From assembly GCA_009801015.1 (NCBI GenBank), contig VHZZ01000084.1, positions 349,146 through 398,289 on the forward strand: a stretch of 49,144 nucleotides of DNA, read 5' to 3'. The notes beneath the pieces are model-generated. The model was not told the DNA's origin. It worked only from the letters and a program-made list of their open reading frames with translations, and did no database searches. Source of the DNA: Silene noctiflora (lineage: Eukaryota > Streptophyta > Magnoliopsida > Caryophyllales > Caryophyllaceae). This document shows, in pieces, positions 25,285 through 36,065 of the stretch (position 1 is the stretch's first letter; the number at the start of each line of letters is the position of its first letter). The position numbers and the translations under genes were made by a program.

Positions 25285-25400
25285 TTTTTTTTTTTTTTTT
25301 TTGGTTCAAATGAGCGCACTATGTCGCGGGTGAGAATCGAACCCCCAACTTCATGGTTGGGGTAAGAGACCTCTTGCCACTTGAGCTAGCTCTTGTTCTC
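25285..25400 (-). mobile_element. tRNA-derived SINE, 116 bp, 7-bp target duplication
   Basis: On the minus strand it has box A-like TAGCTCAAGTGGCAAGAGG and box B-like GGTTCGATTCTCACC, and ends in a poly(A) tail of about 18 (T run at 25285-25302 on the plus strand). ATTGTAA flanks it at 25278-25284 and 25401-25407. It folds partly like a tRNA but continues past the tRNA end into TAGTGCGCTCATTTGAACC and A's. I therefore call it a SINE, not a tRNA gene. Confidence 0.85.
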
Positions 25401-25720
25401 ATTGTAAAAATATTGCGGAAACATTTATATCAATTTTAATATTTTTAATTTAGAGATGGATTATTTTCATTCAATTTTTGTATTTCATATTCTACTACTT
25501 TTGCTTGTTGGAGATTCTCCATCAACATCCCAACTTCTCACTCGGCTATACGAGGAAACTCGAGGAGAAATCATATACAGTGGGCCAAGATACCTACAAT
25601 TAGAGGTGACCATTGGGACACGCCATGCCAGGGGGCGGGCGGGCAAGGCCAAGTTTACACAGGCCCTGGATTGGCACTAAGGGCCTGGTCAAACGGGGTT
25701 CACTCAAAAGCGGCGGTTAG

Positions 25721-25965
25721 CGCGTCTTGCTTCAGTCTGAAATAAGCCGGACAATATGTTGCCATTTTACAATAAAATGTTGCTATTTTATGATAACATG
25801 TTACTATTATTTTTCACATCATTTTCAGGATAAAAAGTGACAACTTTAGTTATAACATTTTGTCATTAAATGGTTACATTTTATTAAAAAAAATTATTAA
25901 AAAATGGCAACATTTTGTCGTCTTATTTCAGACGGGAAACAGTCCGTCTGAAATAAGAATTTGCG
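25721..25965. mobile_element. MITE with CAGTCTGAAATAAG/CCGTCTGAAATAAG motifs
   Basis: The left side CGCGTCTTGCTTCAGTCTGA and right side TTTCAGACGGGAAACAGTCC followed by GTCTGAAATAAGAATTTGCG show paired inverted segments. The middle has repeated TGTTGCCATTTTA/TGGCAACATTTTGTC, also inverted. The ends (CGTCTTGCTT..., ...AAGAATTTG) resemble those of the MITEs at 47361-49013, suggesting a related family. Boundaries are approximate. Confidence 0.6.
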
Positions 25966-26371
25966 GCGATATATATAAGCAACCAATTGACACTCCAATA
26001 TACAAGAATAATGTTTCTAATAGCACATCTACAAAACACGAATACTTGTATGGTCCTCGATTAAAAACAGCTAACTAGTTCGTCTCATATATAACTTTCA
26101 ATTATTGCGAACTTTAATGTATGCACAGATAAAAAAAAATGTCATTTCTTAATTGACACATTCCAAGTCCAACCGAAGCTTCTCAAATGGAATCGAGAAC
26201 TGATTAGCCTAAATCATGCTAAGTTACTTTGTCGTAGACACTAAACCTTGTGAATAATAATTAACTACGAGTAATAATCAAGCCACTGTTAACTAAAAAC
26301 CAAGTATCGGAAAGCTGGAAAATGAACCTGTCTGCTGGATGTGTCGAAACTGAGATGAACAAGAGCCAGCT

Positions 26372-29300
26372 TCATAAGAGAAAGTCATCTGTAAAACATG
26401 AAAAAACACAAATTAACACATGCAGAGTTATAAAATAGTTTGAATTTAAAGGCTATATTTGTCGTCGTTTGTTTGACGTACGCAGTACATTCGCATGGAA
26501 TAATAATACATAGGAAGTTTTTAACTATTCACACGAATTATCAACCAAACGACGTCAACTTTTTGTAATTTAATGGAAAAGTTCAATTCCCAACCACACA
26601 AGTTGTTGAGAGTGACTGTGCCAGAATTTCATACCATCATCATCTTCGACCTTATTGAACTCATCTGAATCGTCATCATAGTCTTTATTCTGCAAGAGAC
26701 ATCGTCGAAACTCAGCAATGTGTTTCGAAGCCTTAAAAAGATGTTTAACCAAGAAGGGTTTGGGAGATAAATACCACAGCGTAATCATTATCAGAATCAT
26801 CTTCCAACTCCTCTTCCTCCTCCACTTCCTCTTCCTCTTCCTCTTCTCCCTCGTTTCTTTTCTTGTCGTCCTCATCCTAAGAATTTGGGAAAAATCAAGG
26901 CATGGTTGTCAATGACAAAAAGAGAATTCATAGTACATTAATAATAAATGAAAAAAAAAAAAAACGGAAAGGAATGGTAAACATTGACAAAGTATAAAAT
27001 CAATCCAATGGCTATTTGCACCATTATAAAATAATGCATTCACTGTAGAGTTTGTGTTGCGTAGGAAAATTATTGTGACGATAATTAGAAAAAAGCTTAC
27101 TTTAAATTTGCGCTCGAGCATTTCCAGATCATCCAGCTTCTTCTCTGAGATGCAAAATCAGAAGTTAGAAAGGAGTGCACCACTGATCAAGATGACTGAC
27201 GGACAAGTCTCAAGGTCAATCCAAATCAGCCCAACACATATTACATACGAAATTGAGTAGAGATGAATTGATGAAATTTAGAGACGTATGAAACCACGCC
27301 CATCTCACACACAGAGCAATATTACCTAGTAATTAGTGTCTCAAGAACTTCCGCAAATGAACTTCCGCAAATGGAAGGGTAACGGGGATTGGATTTCTCT
27401 GGGCCTTGCCCCCACAGAGATGCTCATTCCAAAGCCCCATTCGTACCGACAATTGCATCTAGTCACGACTAATCATAGTTGAAAGATGTGCAGTAAGCAT
27501 AGTGAGGCATTTAGCTTTATTCTAATAATCAAGAACCAAAGAGTAATGAGTCTTAGGCTCATGGGAATCAGAGACAACCCCAAATAAAGTTAACATAAAA
27601 CCACGTCAAGTGCGTCAAACAAGGGTTGCCAAATTCATGTTAAGTCGGATTTACGTATGTAGACATTAGTACAAATACAAATTAACATTTCAAGGCGCAT
27701 TTAATACAATGAACGTATTAATTACAATTACACAAAAAAACTCTATATATAGATTAAAGAGTAATTCTTGTGTAAGACGGTTTTACACTAATATATTTGT
27801 AAAACGGATCTAAAAACAACCCTATTAAGGGGGTAAAAGTGGTTACTAAATAAAACCGTCTTACACAAGTATTTTTGTAGATTAAAATATTTCATACCAT
27901 AATCACTTCATAACTACTACCTCTATACTTCCTCACACAAAAAAAAAAAAAGGGAATGGGGTTAGATGCAGAAATGAAGAAAATGGAGGGAGTACCGATT
28001 ACTGGTCAAAATAATGGGAACGAGTAAAATATCATACAACAGAATTATGCACTATTCCTATTTTAGTACCTCGTTTTAGATTCCATATCACTTTCCTCCC
28101 ACTCCTGCGCTTTGTGCCTAGCAAGTAAATCTTATGTAAATAACCTTCAGAATGAACATTAGTCATATGGAATGAGGGGAATTAGAGGTCAATTCCTTTC
28201 TCATGTCAACTTTACTTTCAACCAAAATTCTCGAAATTTCAGCTAACCTTTAACAAGCTCCAGGGGAAAATATCCAGGTAGGAGTGTCAAATAGCCAGAG
28301 TTTTCAAGAGATATTTTGTCTGTTCTACCTCTCTTTTTCGTGTCAGAATACCTCTCAATATCAACAGTTTCTTCTTCTTCTGAGATAACAACCAATAAAA
28401 TTCAAGAATAATCAGGACTGAAGTGTAAAATCCATAATACACCACGCATAATGGGTTATACAAATGTAGTACTATCACAAATAAAATCCTACTAGTATCA
28501 AAAGTGAGCCGTGGAACAAAATTTATGAAAAGTGACTGTTGGCAAAGTGAAACATCAAAAATCTACACGAATTTATAAGAGAAGATCAATTTTTTCAGTG
28601 TGAAAGGGGCCAAGAAAACGAATTGCCATTGTGAACTGAATCTAAATCATTAGTATCACCCCTCAATGACTTTACCGCTTAAACTAACTCACAGTCTCAT
28701 ATGTCACATGTCAGACCGTGCCGTTAACACTATATATAAATGAGGAATACATGCAGATTTAGGTTGGTCTCACATGCACGACTATGTGAGACTAACTTAT
28801 ACAAGAATCACTGATAAATGTAATATATTCCTAAAAGCCAACTACTTTCTTCAACCTATTCACAGACTGTCCAAACGATAGTAAAGTCGATAATACATAT
28901 AGGCAGTGCTCACATCGTAAAAAATGAGAACACGACGAAATACAACATATTGAAGATTGGACTACACCAAACTGTATAAGGCTCCAGACAATCTCCACTC
29001 TGATCCTATCAAGATCAGATTCTGTCAACATCCCAATATAAAGACATAGATGGACAAGATCAGAGAGACACAAGAGGAGAGCAGATGCAAGAAGTCATGC
29101 TCTAAGGCAGATTGTTTACCGTAAGCAAATGTCTCCTCCATAAAGTAGGGTAGATTCTTTAATCCCCGCTGTAAGTTATTCCTTAACCTCACCAATTCTG
29201 CGTTCTTTTCAATCTTATCCTTGTCAATTGCAGGCAACTCAATATCCTGCAGCTTAGAAAAAACATAATTAATAACAAATACCAAAGGGCTCCGGCATGA

Positions 29301-29925
29301 CAACGTAAATAAGGGTATAAAAAACAGTGAGAAACAGGCATTCTTCTTCTGCGCTGTATTACTTTGACACTTCAATCTGGTCACATGTCTTATACTCTAC
29401 ATTCTGACATGACATATTGTACACTACATTCAGGCGAAATAAATATGAATTTTTTCAAAAAATAGCCATGTCACCCTCCAACACTGTTTTGCGTCTTGTA
29501 CCCAAGTCAAGGAAACATAACTTATGGGCTTACGGCTTACAACATTTCAAAACGAAAAGGCATTCAGAATGTTCATATACCAAGTCATTCGATAATTTCA
29601 TTTACGATAATGTCATTCGATTAAGTCATTTACAATAACAAGTGTATACCACATTAACTTGACTTTCAAATCATCAAATATTTCAAGTGAAGTAAACCAA
29701 GACAATCAGAAAGATTTTGGGTTTTGATTGAGAGGTTTTCAACCTAAACCGATCTAGGCCAACCTGTCACCAGCTTTAGCCTAACGATTAACCAGTTAGA
29801 TAGTAATCAAGAGTTCCTAGCTGGTATAGCTTACTCACGGGATAAAGTACAAAAGGTTCCTGCTTAGCAAATCGGAAGCCTCCTCCCCCAAATCGTCCTC
29901 TTCCACGCCCGCCTCTAGAACCCAT
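26372..29925 (-). CDS. RNA polymerase III subunit RPC31/RPC7-like, 8 exons, 203 aa
   Basis: Minus-strand exons: 29925-29839, 29246-29120, 28379-28248, 28117-28070, 27144-27101, 26876-26775, 26689-26635, 26388-26372. It starts MGSRGGRGRGRFGGGGFRFA. Next come a Pro/Asp stretch (ELPAIDKDK), IERYSD, GYFPLELVKG and a basic KRRSGRKVIWN. It closes with a strongly acidic tail (long Glu runs, DDSDNDYAV, EDDDDDFLL). This order is that of plant Rpc31 (RPC7) proteins of the Pol III RPC3-RPC6-RPC7 initiation subcomplex, which helps tRNA and 5S transcription in the nucleus. All junctions are GT-AG and phases close. A probable leader exon lies at about 31100-31008, with an acceptor directly at the ATG. Arabidopsis has more than one such gene, so I give no symbol. 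Confidence 0.88.
27763..27877. mobile_element. Small MITE in RPC31-like intron 4
   Basis: TTGTGTAAGACGGTTTTA at 27768 pairs with TAAAACCGTCTTACACAA ending near 27868, a perfect inverted repeat of about 18 bp in a ~115-bp element. The ends AATTCTTG and ...AGTATTTTTG resemble the local CTTGTG/AAGACGG MITE group. A solo remnant reading AGTAAGACGGTCTTACCCAAG lies near 30760. Confidence 0.7.
28640..28720 (-). mobile_element. SINE fragment in RPC31-like intron 2
   Basis: On the minus strand, GTTAGTTTAAGCGGTAAAGT followed by CATTGAGGGGTGATACTAATG matches the head of the SINE at 20783-20899 (TAGTTTAGCTGGTAAAGTCATGAG in that copy). The box B part and tail are not clear. It is a truncated or worn copy. 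Confidence 0.55.
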
Positions 29926-32900
29926 CTGGCAACATCAAAATACAAGATAACATCAAACAACTGCCCATTGTGATTTGTGAGCCTGGTAGATATGAAGAAT
30001 AAAAGCAAATCCAGTTTCGAAGAAACAAGATAAAAGTATATTGATTTAACAAACTAAAAAAAAGGAATAGGCGAGGATTGACAATATTGTCAATGGAACT
30101 GAAATCTACCACTGCAACCGTATAACAATGTGCATTTACTATCATGATCCCGATTCCCGACTAGTATGACTATAAGTTGCTTCACAAAGTGACACATAAG
30201 ACACAAAATTCCTGGTGCATCAAAGGCTCTTCTCTATGATAAGGTACACAACATTTTCCCCTATGTTTTAAGTGTTTCAATCTACTAGAGAAACAGTTTC
30301 CGAGTGACCCATAATGAAAGTTGCTTCACAAGCGGTTTACAAAGTCACACCATTTACGCCACATCGAATTTCTAACCAGGGCATTAGCTCACTTAAAAAC
30401 ACTTACACTCAGACACACACACTGAGTTGAAACTCATATTTGACAACTAACCAATCAAACAATAATTATTGTGAGAGACGGTTTCACAATCCTAAGACCG
30501 CCTTATTCTGTAATTTGTGATAAAAGAAATCATCTTTATTAACCAAACAGCATTCAACTTTAACAATACTCACAATTAATCTTCAATTACCAAAAACCCG
30601 TGTTACACACACTTTTATGCTAGCAGGGACGGTCGCCCCCACTGAACAATTAAAAAATTAAAGCTTTTAACTAAAAAGTTCGATTTTTTTTCTAGTTTAC
30701 TCTATTACATTCATATTTCACAACCCGTAACATCAAATTCTGACTGCGCCACTGTAAGTAGTAAGACGGTCTTACCCAAGAATTTGCGAAAGTTTGAAAC
30801 TTTATTATAAATTTATAACCCAAATCATAATTCAATTAAAAAATTCAACTAACCACAATTAGCATTCAATACCATTATCCTAAAACCAGATTATCAAATT
30901 GCTGAAATTGAACACTTTAAATTCAGAATTTGATCCTTTTTACTATGGATTTTTAATGGGTTTTTCACGAATTTAATTACAGAGCAAATTATTAAATCAA
31001 ATCGTACCTTTTTTTTACAGAATTGAAGTGATGATATACAGTTGAAGCGGCTTGTACGTGGGTTGTTCCTGGTAATTCGCCTGAGGCAGGAAGAGGGAGG
31101 GAATTAAATTACAGAGTAAATTAATTTTGGGTGTAATTTATGGAAATATATATAAACCCTACTATTTTTTGTTCACAAAAAAATTGGAGAGACGGTCTCT
31201 CAATAACCTCTCACATGATGGGGTAAGGGACCCACTGATTTTTTTGTTTCCTTATTATTTTTTGTTTAATCCTACAAATTTAGTAATTTAGTAGGAGTGA
31301 GCAAGTTTAAGTCCAGTCCGGACCGAGAGAGTTGATCGGATTTTTTGGTCCGGATCAAATTTGGATTGAATTTATTTGGGTTCTCATTTTTTTCTAAGTT
31401 TTGTTTTTTGGTTTTCGGTTAGGGTTAATTTAAAATCGATTAATTTAGGTTTAGGCTGAATTTTCTTATCAAATACTAATCATTGAAATAATATAAAGCA
31501 AATAACATCGGATTGATTTTAGCATGATATGAGACTAGTTCGACCCAGAAGAGTATCACATGATATCATGAGTCGTGTCTGGGATGAAGTTTGAGAAATA
31601 AGACCTTGCCTAGCCCAAGCACTACACGACGCGAATCGCCTTAGCACGACATGCTTGGTACGCTTAGAATACGAAAATAGGAGAAGTTGCTTGGATACGC
31701 CCCAACTTCGAAGCACGACACGACACACTACGGGTCGTGGGACGCCATTTTCAATTCATCAACACAACACGACACCTACGGGTATACGATAAACCAGTCT
31801 CGGGCGAAAATCGGATAGTTGTGAAACGTGGATTAATACTTGTTTTTTAGTGCTAACATCGAATAAGACAACTCCTGCAGCGATCCCGGGCGCGTGATAG
31901 AAAAATAGGGAGAAAATGAAACATGACCTGGTACAACAACTCGGCTCAAATTGAAGTATACACGGTTTTCGGGACTGAGAGTCTCAGAACAATAAGGTCT
32001 ATAAATCTCACAAACAGCTCCTCGAATCAGATAAAGAGGTCACACAAATTTTCAAATAAAACAGAGGATGTTTGAGTGTGTCAGTATGCGATAAACCAGA
32101 ATGGGGCGAAAATCGGATTGTCGTGAACAGTGGTTTAATACTTATTATTTGGCACTGAGATCGAATAAGACAACTCCTGAAACGTCCTCGGACGCATAGT
32201 AGAAAAATCGGGAGAAAATGAAACGTGACCCAGTACGGCCTCTCAAACGGCTTAAATTGAAGTGTATAATACACGATTTTCAGGATCGAGGGTCCCGGAA
32301 CAATAAGGTCCATAAATCACACCGACGAGTACTCGGGTCAGATAAAGTGGCTACACAAATTTTCAAATAAAACATGAGACGTTTGAGGGTGCCGGTATAC
32401 GATAAATCAGGCTCAGGCGAAAATCGGATAGGTGTGAACACTGGATTTAATACTTGTTATTTAGTGCTGACATCTAATACGACAATTCCTAAAGCGACCC
32501 GACCATTTGGTAGAAAAATCGGGGAAAATGAAACTTGACCCAATACGACAGTTAAGACGGCTCAAATTAAAATGTATAATACACGATTTTTGGAATTTTA
32601 GGGTCCCTGAAACAATAAGGTTCATACATCACACATAAGGCTCATCGGGTCAAATAAAAGTCTAAAACGATCATATAAATTTTCAAAAAAGAAAAAGAGG
32701 ACGTTTGAGGGTGTCGATATACGTTCAACCAATCCGGGGCGAAAAATATAATAAAGACAAATTATTGGGCATTGACTAGTGCGCACATACAAAGTTCCAA
32801 GTACCCGCCTTTTTAGTTGTTTATTGTCAAACAACCCAACAAACATGGCAATTCCAACTTGGATTATTAACAATTAATCATTACAAAAAAAAAATTTAAA

Positions 32901-33050
32901 AAAAATGATCATAAGACTTTCAAAATCAACCAAATTAACCCTACATTTTTGACAATTATACATAGAAATTATAGAACAATATCAAATCAATTGATCAAAT
33001 ATACACTAATTCTTATTTAAGACGGAGATATCGGTTTTATAGGTGATTTG
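29926..33050. other. Divergent promoter space between RPC31-like gene and NIPA
   Basis: It holds the RPC31-like leader intron and probable leader exon (about 31008-31100, minus strand), followed by MITE ends near 30475, 30760 and 31190. A stretch rich in ACGACACGACAC sequence lies at 31500-31780. The tandem array at 31782-32760 comes next, then about 290 bp of AT-rich sequence before the NIPA ATG. A MITE-like end (TTCTTATTTAAGACGGAGAT) abuts the NIPA start near 33010. No other gene is supported. Confidence 0.55.
31782..32760. repeat. Tandem array, ~310-bp unit, 3 full copies plus partial
   Basis: Units start at about 31782, 32084, 32395 and 32717 (spacings 302, 311, 322), each opening with a GTATACGATAAACCAG-type sequence. 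Shared landmarks in order are GGCGAAAATCGGAT, a ...ACTTGTT/TATT...AGTGCT segment, AAGACAACTCCT, GTAGAAAAAT, GGGAGAAAATGAAAC, ACACGATTTT, GGAACAATAAGGT, CACACAAATTTTCAAATAAA and GTTTGAGGGTG. Copies differ at roughly one position in six or seven by eye, so this is an old array. The fourth copy is cut short after about 45 bp. Confidence 0.9.
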
Positions 33051-36000
33051 ATGATGTGGGTATCCAAAGAAAATTTGATTGGACTTACATTGGCATTTAC
33101 ATCAAGTGGGTTCATTGGAGCTAGCTTCATTATCAAAAAGAAAGGATTATGGAAAGCTGCTGCTTCTGGTGTTAGAGCTGGTATAAATAAATAAATAAAT
33201 AAATCCCTCTTTTTTTTTTTTTTTTTTTTTTAAAGATTATACCTTTTTGTTATGTTTTTCATGATTTTTAGTTTATAATGAGATTAAGAATTTTGGGTAA
33301 TTATCGATTGTTGATTTGGTGGTAGGACTTGGAGGGCATTCATATCTTTTTGAGCCATTGTGGTGGATTGGCTTAATCATGAGTAAGTCTTTTATTTTGT
33401 TTGTTTTATGGAATTTGAATTATTTGTTGATTAGTAGCGGAGCCAGGATTTCTAGTTAGGGTCGAAATTTGGGGTTGGAAGGACTACTTATAATATGATG
33501 ATTAGTAGCGGAGCCAGAATTTGTAATTAGGGCCGAAATTTGAGGTAAAATGAAAATTCATTGTTGGGTTGGGGGACTACTAATAAAATCAGGTAAATTA
33601 AATAAAATGAAAATTTCGAGTTTTTCTTTGTTGGGTTGAGAGGGGAGGGAGGAGCGCCTCTACTAGCCCCCTTAGTTCCGACAATGATGATGATTGTAGA
33701 ATGTATTGGAGGGTTTGTGTATGTTGTTTCAATTGTTGATCAATCTTCAAGGGTCATGGTAATCATGGGGTGACTCGGATTCGAGTAATGTTCTAATGTT
33801 GTGTGTGATTACAGTGATTATTGGTGAGATTGCAAACTTTGTGGCATATGCATTTGCTCCGGCTGTTCTTGTTACTCCTTTAGGAGCTATGAGCATTATT
33901 GTCAGGTAGTTTTCTCGCGTTACTAACTTGTTTTGAGCTTGATTTTTTTTTTTTTCATTTGGTTCCGAGAGATGATGGTGGTGTAATGTCTATGATTGGT
34001 GTGGTGCAGTGCTGTATTGGCTCACTGTGTGTTAAATGAGAAGCTAAATAAGTTAGGGTTCATGGGATGTTTAATGTGCATTGTTGGCTCAGTGATTATA
34101 GTCATTCATGCACCGCAAGAGCATTCTATCTCGTCTGTTCAGGAAATATGGAACATGGCTACCCAAATGGGTAAATTTCCGTCATTTGTTAGCTTCACAA
34201 TGAGTTTTTTTCCCCTGTTTCTGTTTACAAGCGTCTAACCTTTAGTACTGTTTTTTTATGTCTGATTTCAGCATTTCTTATGTACGTTGGCTCGGTCCTT
34301 GTTTTGGTTTTCATTCTACTACTTTACTTTGCACCACTATGTGGACACTCAAATGTGTTGATATTCACCGGAATTTGTTCCTTGATGGGTTCTCTCTCGG
34401 TAAAGACCTTTATCCTGAAACCTCATGGTAAAACTTCATAGGCATCTAGTTTCTGTTGAAGCTTGAAAGTTGAAAATAGAGTCGTGAAGTATCGACATTG
34501 TTCATTCTTTCAAGGTGTAAAGGGAACCACAAGAACAGTTTTGATACTGACGGTTTTGAGAGCAAAATCACAGTGATACTTAGCTAACCAAATACTTTTT
34601 CATAATTGATAATCCACGGATTAAACCGCTAATGTAATACTTGTGTTTGATATCTAGCCAGTTACATACTAATCCGTATTCAGTAGCCGTTTTCTGTTGA
34701 GCCTACGTTTACTCGTTATCACGAGCTAAAGCTGCTTCTCCTTGGTGTAAGTGCAGGTTATGAGTGTCAAAGCTCTTGGAATTTCGTTGAAATTGACATT
34801 GGAAGGAAATAACCAGTTACTGTACCCGGAAACATGGTTTTTCGCATTGGTTCTCCTGACATGTGTACTAACTCAAATGAATTATCTGAACAAGGTTTGT
34901 TTGTGAGACAAACTTTTATGTTTTCATGAGCAAGTCCTCCCTCTATCAAGATCTTGCGAAAATATTACGGAGTATATTTTGTTCAACTGTTCATGAATTT
35001 CATGAGCACTTTCACATCAGTTCATCCCATCAGCATGCGTAGTAAGAACATTACCTGATATTGTCGAGAACAAAACAAATTTATGAAGAATGTTCCCAAT
35101 GCTTTACGTTTATGTTCTGCTATCAATGCCATGTTTCTATTACGCGTATATGCATGTGTGTGGACTGTGAGCAAATACTCTGTACTTGTCCTGCCGATAA
35201 ATTTTGTGTGTAATATTTCAGGCATTGGATACATTCAACACTGTGGTTGTGTCTCCTATATATTATGTCATGTTCACAACTCTCACAATTCTTGCCAGCG
35301 TGATCATGTTCAAGGTACTACAAACTCGTCTTTCTGCAAGATTTTATTTATAAAACACTGCATAAATTACGAGGTTGAGTGAGATCAGCTCTCTTGGTGA
35401 CTGGTTTCGTTCTGACAGGATGTCTCTAGAAGACTAGAACATAACTCATTCACTCATTGATTAAATTATAAAATGACGATAAAGTTTTGGAACCTGTACT
35501 AACATAATGAAGAGTGTGCCAATGTCAGGATTGGGACGGTCAAGATGCAGGGGCCATTGTATCGGTAATATGTGGCTTTATTGTCGTAGTCTCAGGAACG
35601 ACCTTGTTGCAGATGACCAAGGAAATTATGGAGAAGTTGCCATCATTCAAAGGTGTGCTCTTTTTCAATTTCACGACGTCTTGTATTTGAAGTATTAGTT
35701 ACAGTTCACGACACAATCTTCAATATGAATCATGCACGAATAGCCTACCTATAACACACGGGCAAGGAACAGTCTATTTGTGACGTTTTCTTAACATTGG
35801 GCGTACGTCTGATCCCCCATTACCTTGCTCTAGGCAGGCCTATGGGAGTTATTGCGATGCTAGGGTAATACAGAATATTGTTTTATTGAATATGGGAATT
35901 GAACATTACCTTGTGACAGGTGGAGCCTATGCACCCATGTCGCCCAGGACGCCCACACTTACAGCTGGTCTTTGTTCCGTAAACACAGAGTTTTCGAGGT

Positions 36001-36065
36001 CTCCATGGGATGACACGGAAAACCCAGCAGAATTTCTGTTAAAAACACAAGAATCCTTTAAGTGA
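33051..36065 (+). CDS. NIPA: Probable magnesium transporter, NIPA family, 9 exons, 355 aa
   Basis: Exons: 33051-33180, 33326-33382, 33815-33905, 34010-34170, 34272-34399, 34757-34894, 35222-35314, 35529-35652, 35920-36065. The translation runs [20 protein letters not shown], then [80 protein letters not shown] and [20 protein letters not shown]: the DUF803/NIPA fold, with about nine membrane helices by family. A soluble tail of about 45 residues contains [10 protein letters not shown]. Animal NIPAs carry Mg2+; plant members are annotated by homology. I chose the first ATG of the tandem ATGATG. All introns are GT-AG and phases close. Which Arabidopsis paralogue it matches best is not resolved. 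Confidence 0.94.
33183..33231 (+). repeat. Simple repeats in NIPA intron 1
   Basis: An (AAAT)n run at about 33184-33204 is followed by CCCTC and a run of about 22 T. These are ordinary microsatellites, likely to vary in length between individuals, sitting just after the donor of intron 1. Confidence 0.85.

Larger units (their letters stand above)
25002..26371. other. Convergent 3' ends of AGT1 and RPC31-like gene
   Basis: The AGT1 3' UTR starts at 25002 and the RPC31-like 3' UTR ends somewhere left of 26372. Between them are a SINE (25285-25400) and a MITE (25721-25965). A run at 25610-25680 (GGGGCGGGCGGGCAAGGCC) is GC-rich compared with its surroundings. No additional gene is supported. Confidence 0.55.

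Noticed and set aside
25320-25400. tRNA-like sequence with box A and box B on the minus strand
   Set aside because: It is followed by non-tRNA sequence and a poly(A) tail and is flanked by a target duplication, so it is a SINE and not a tRNA gene.
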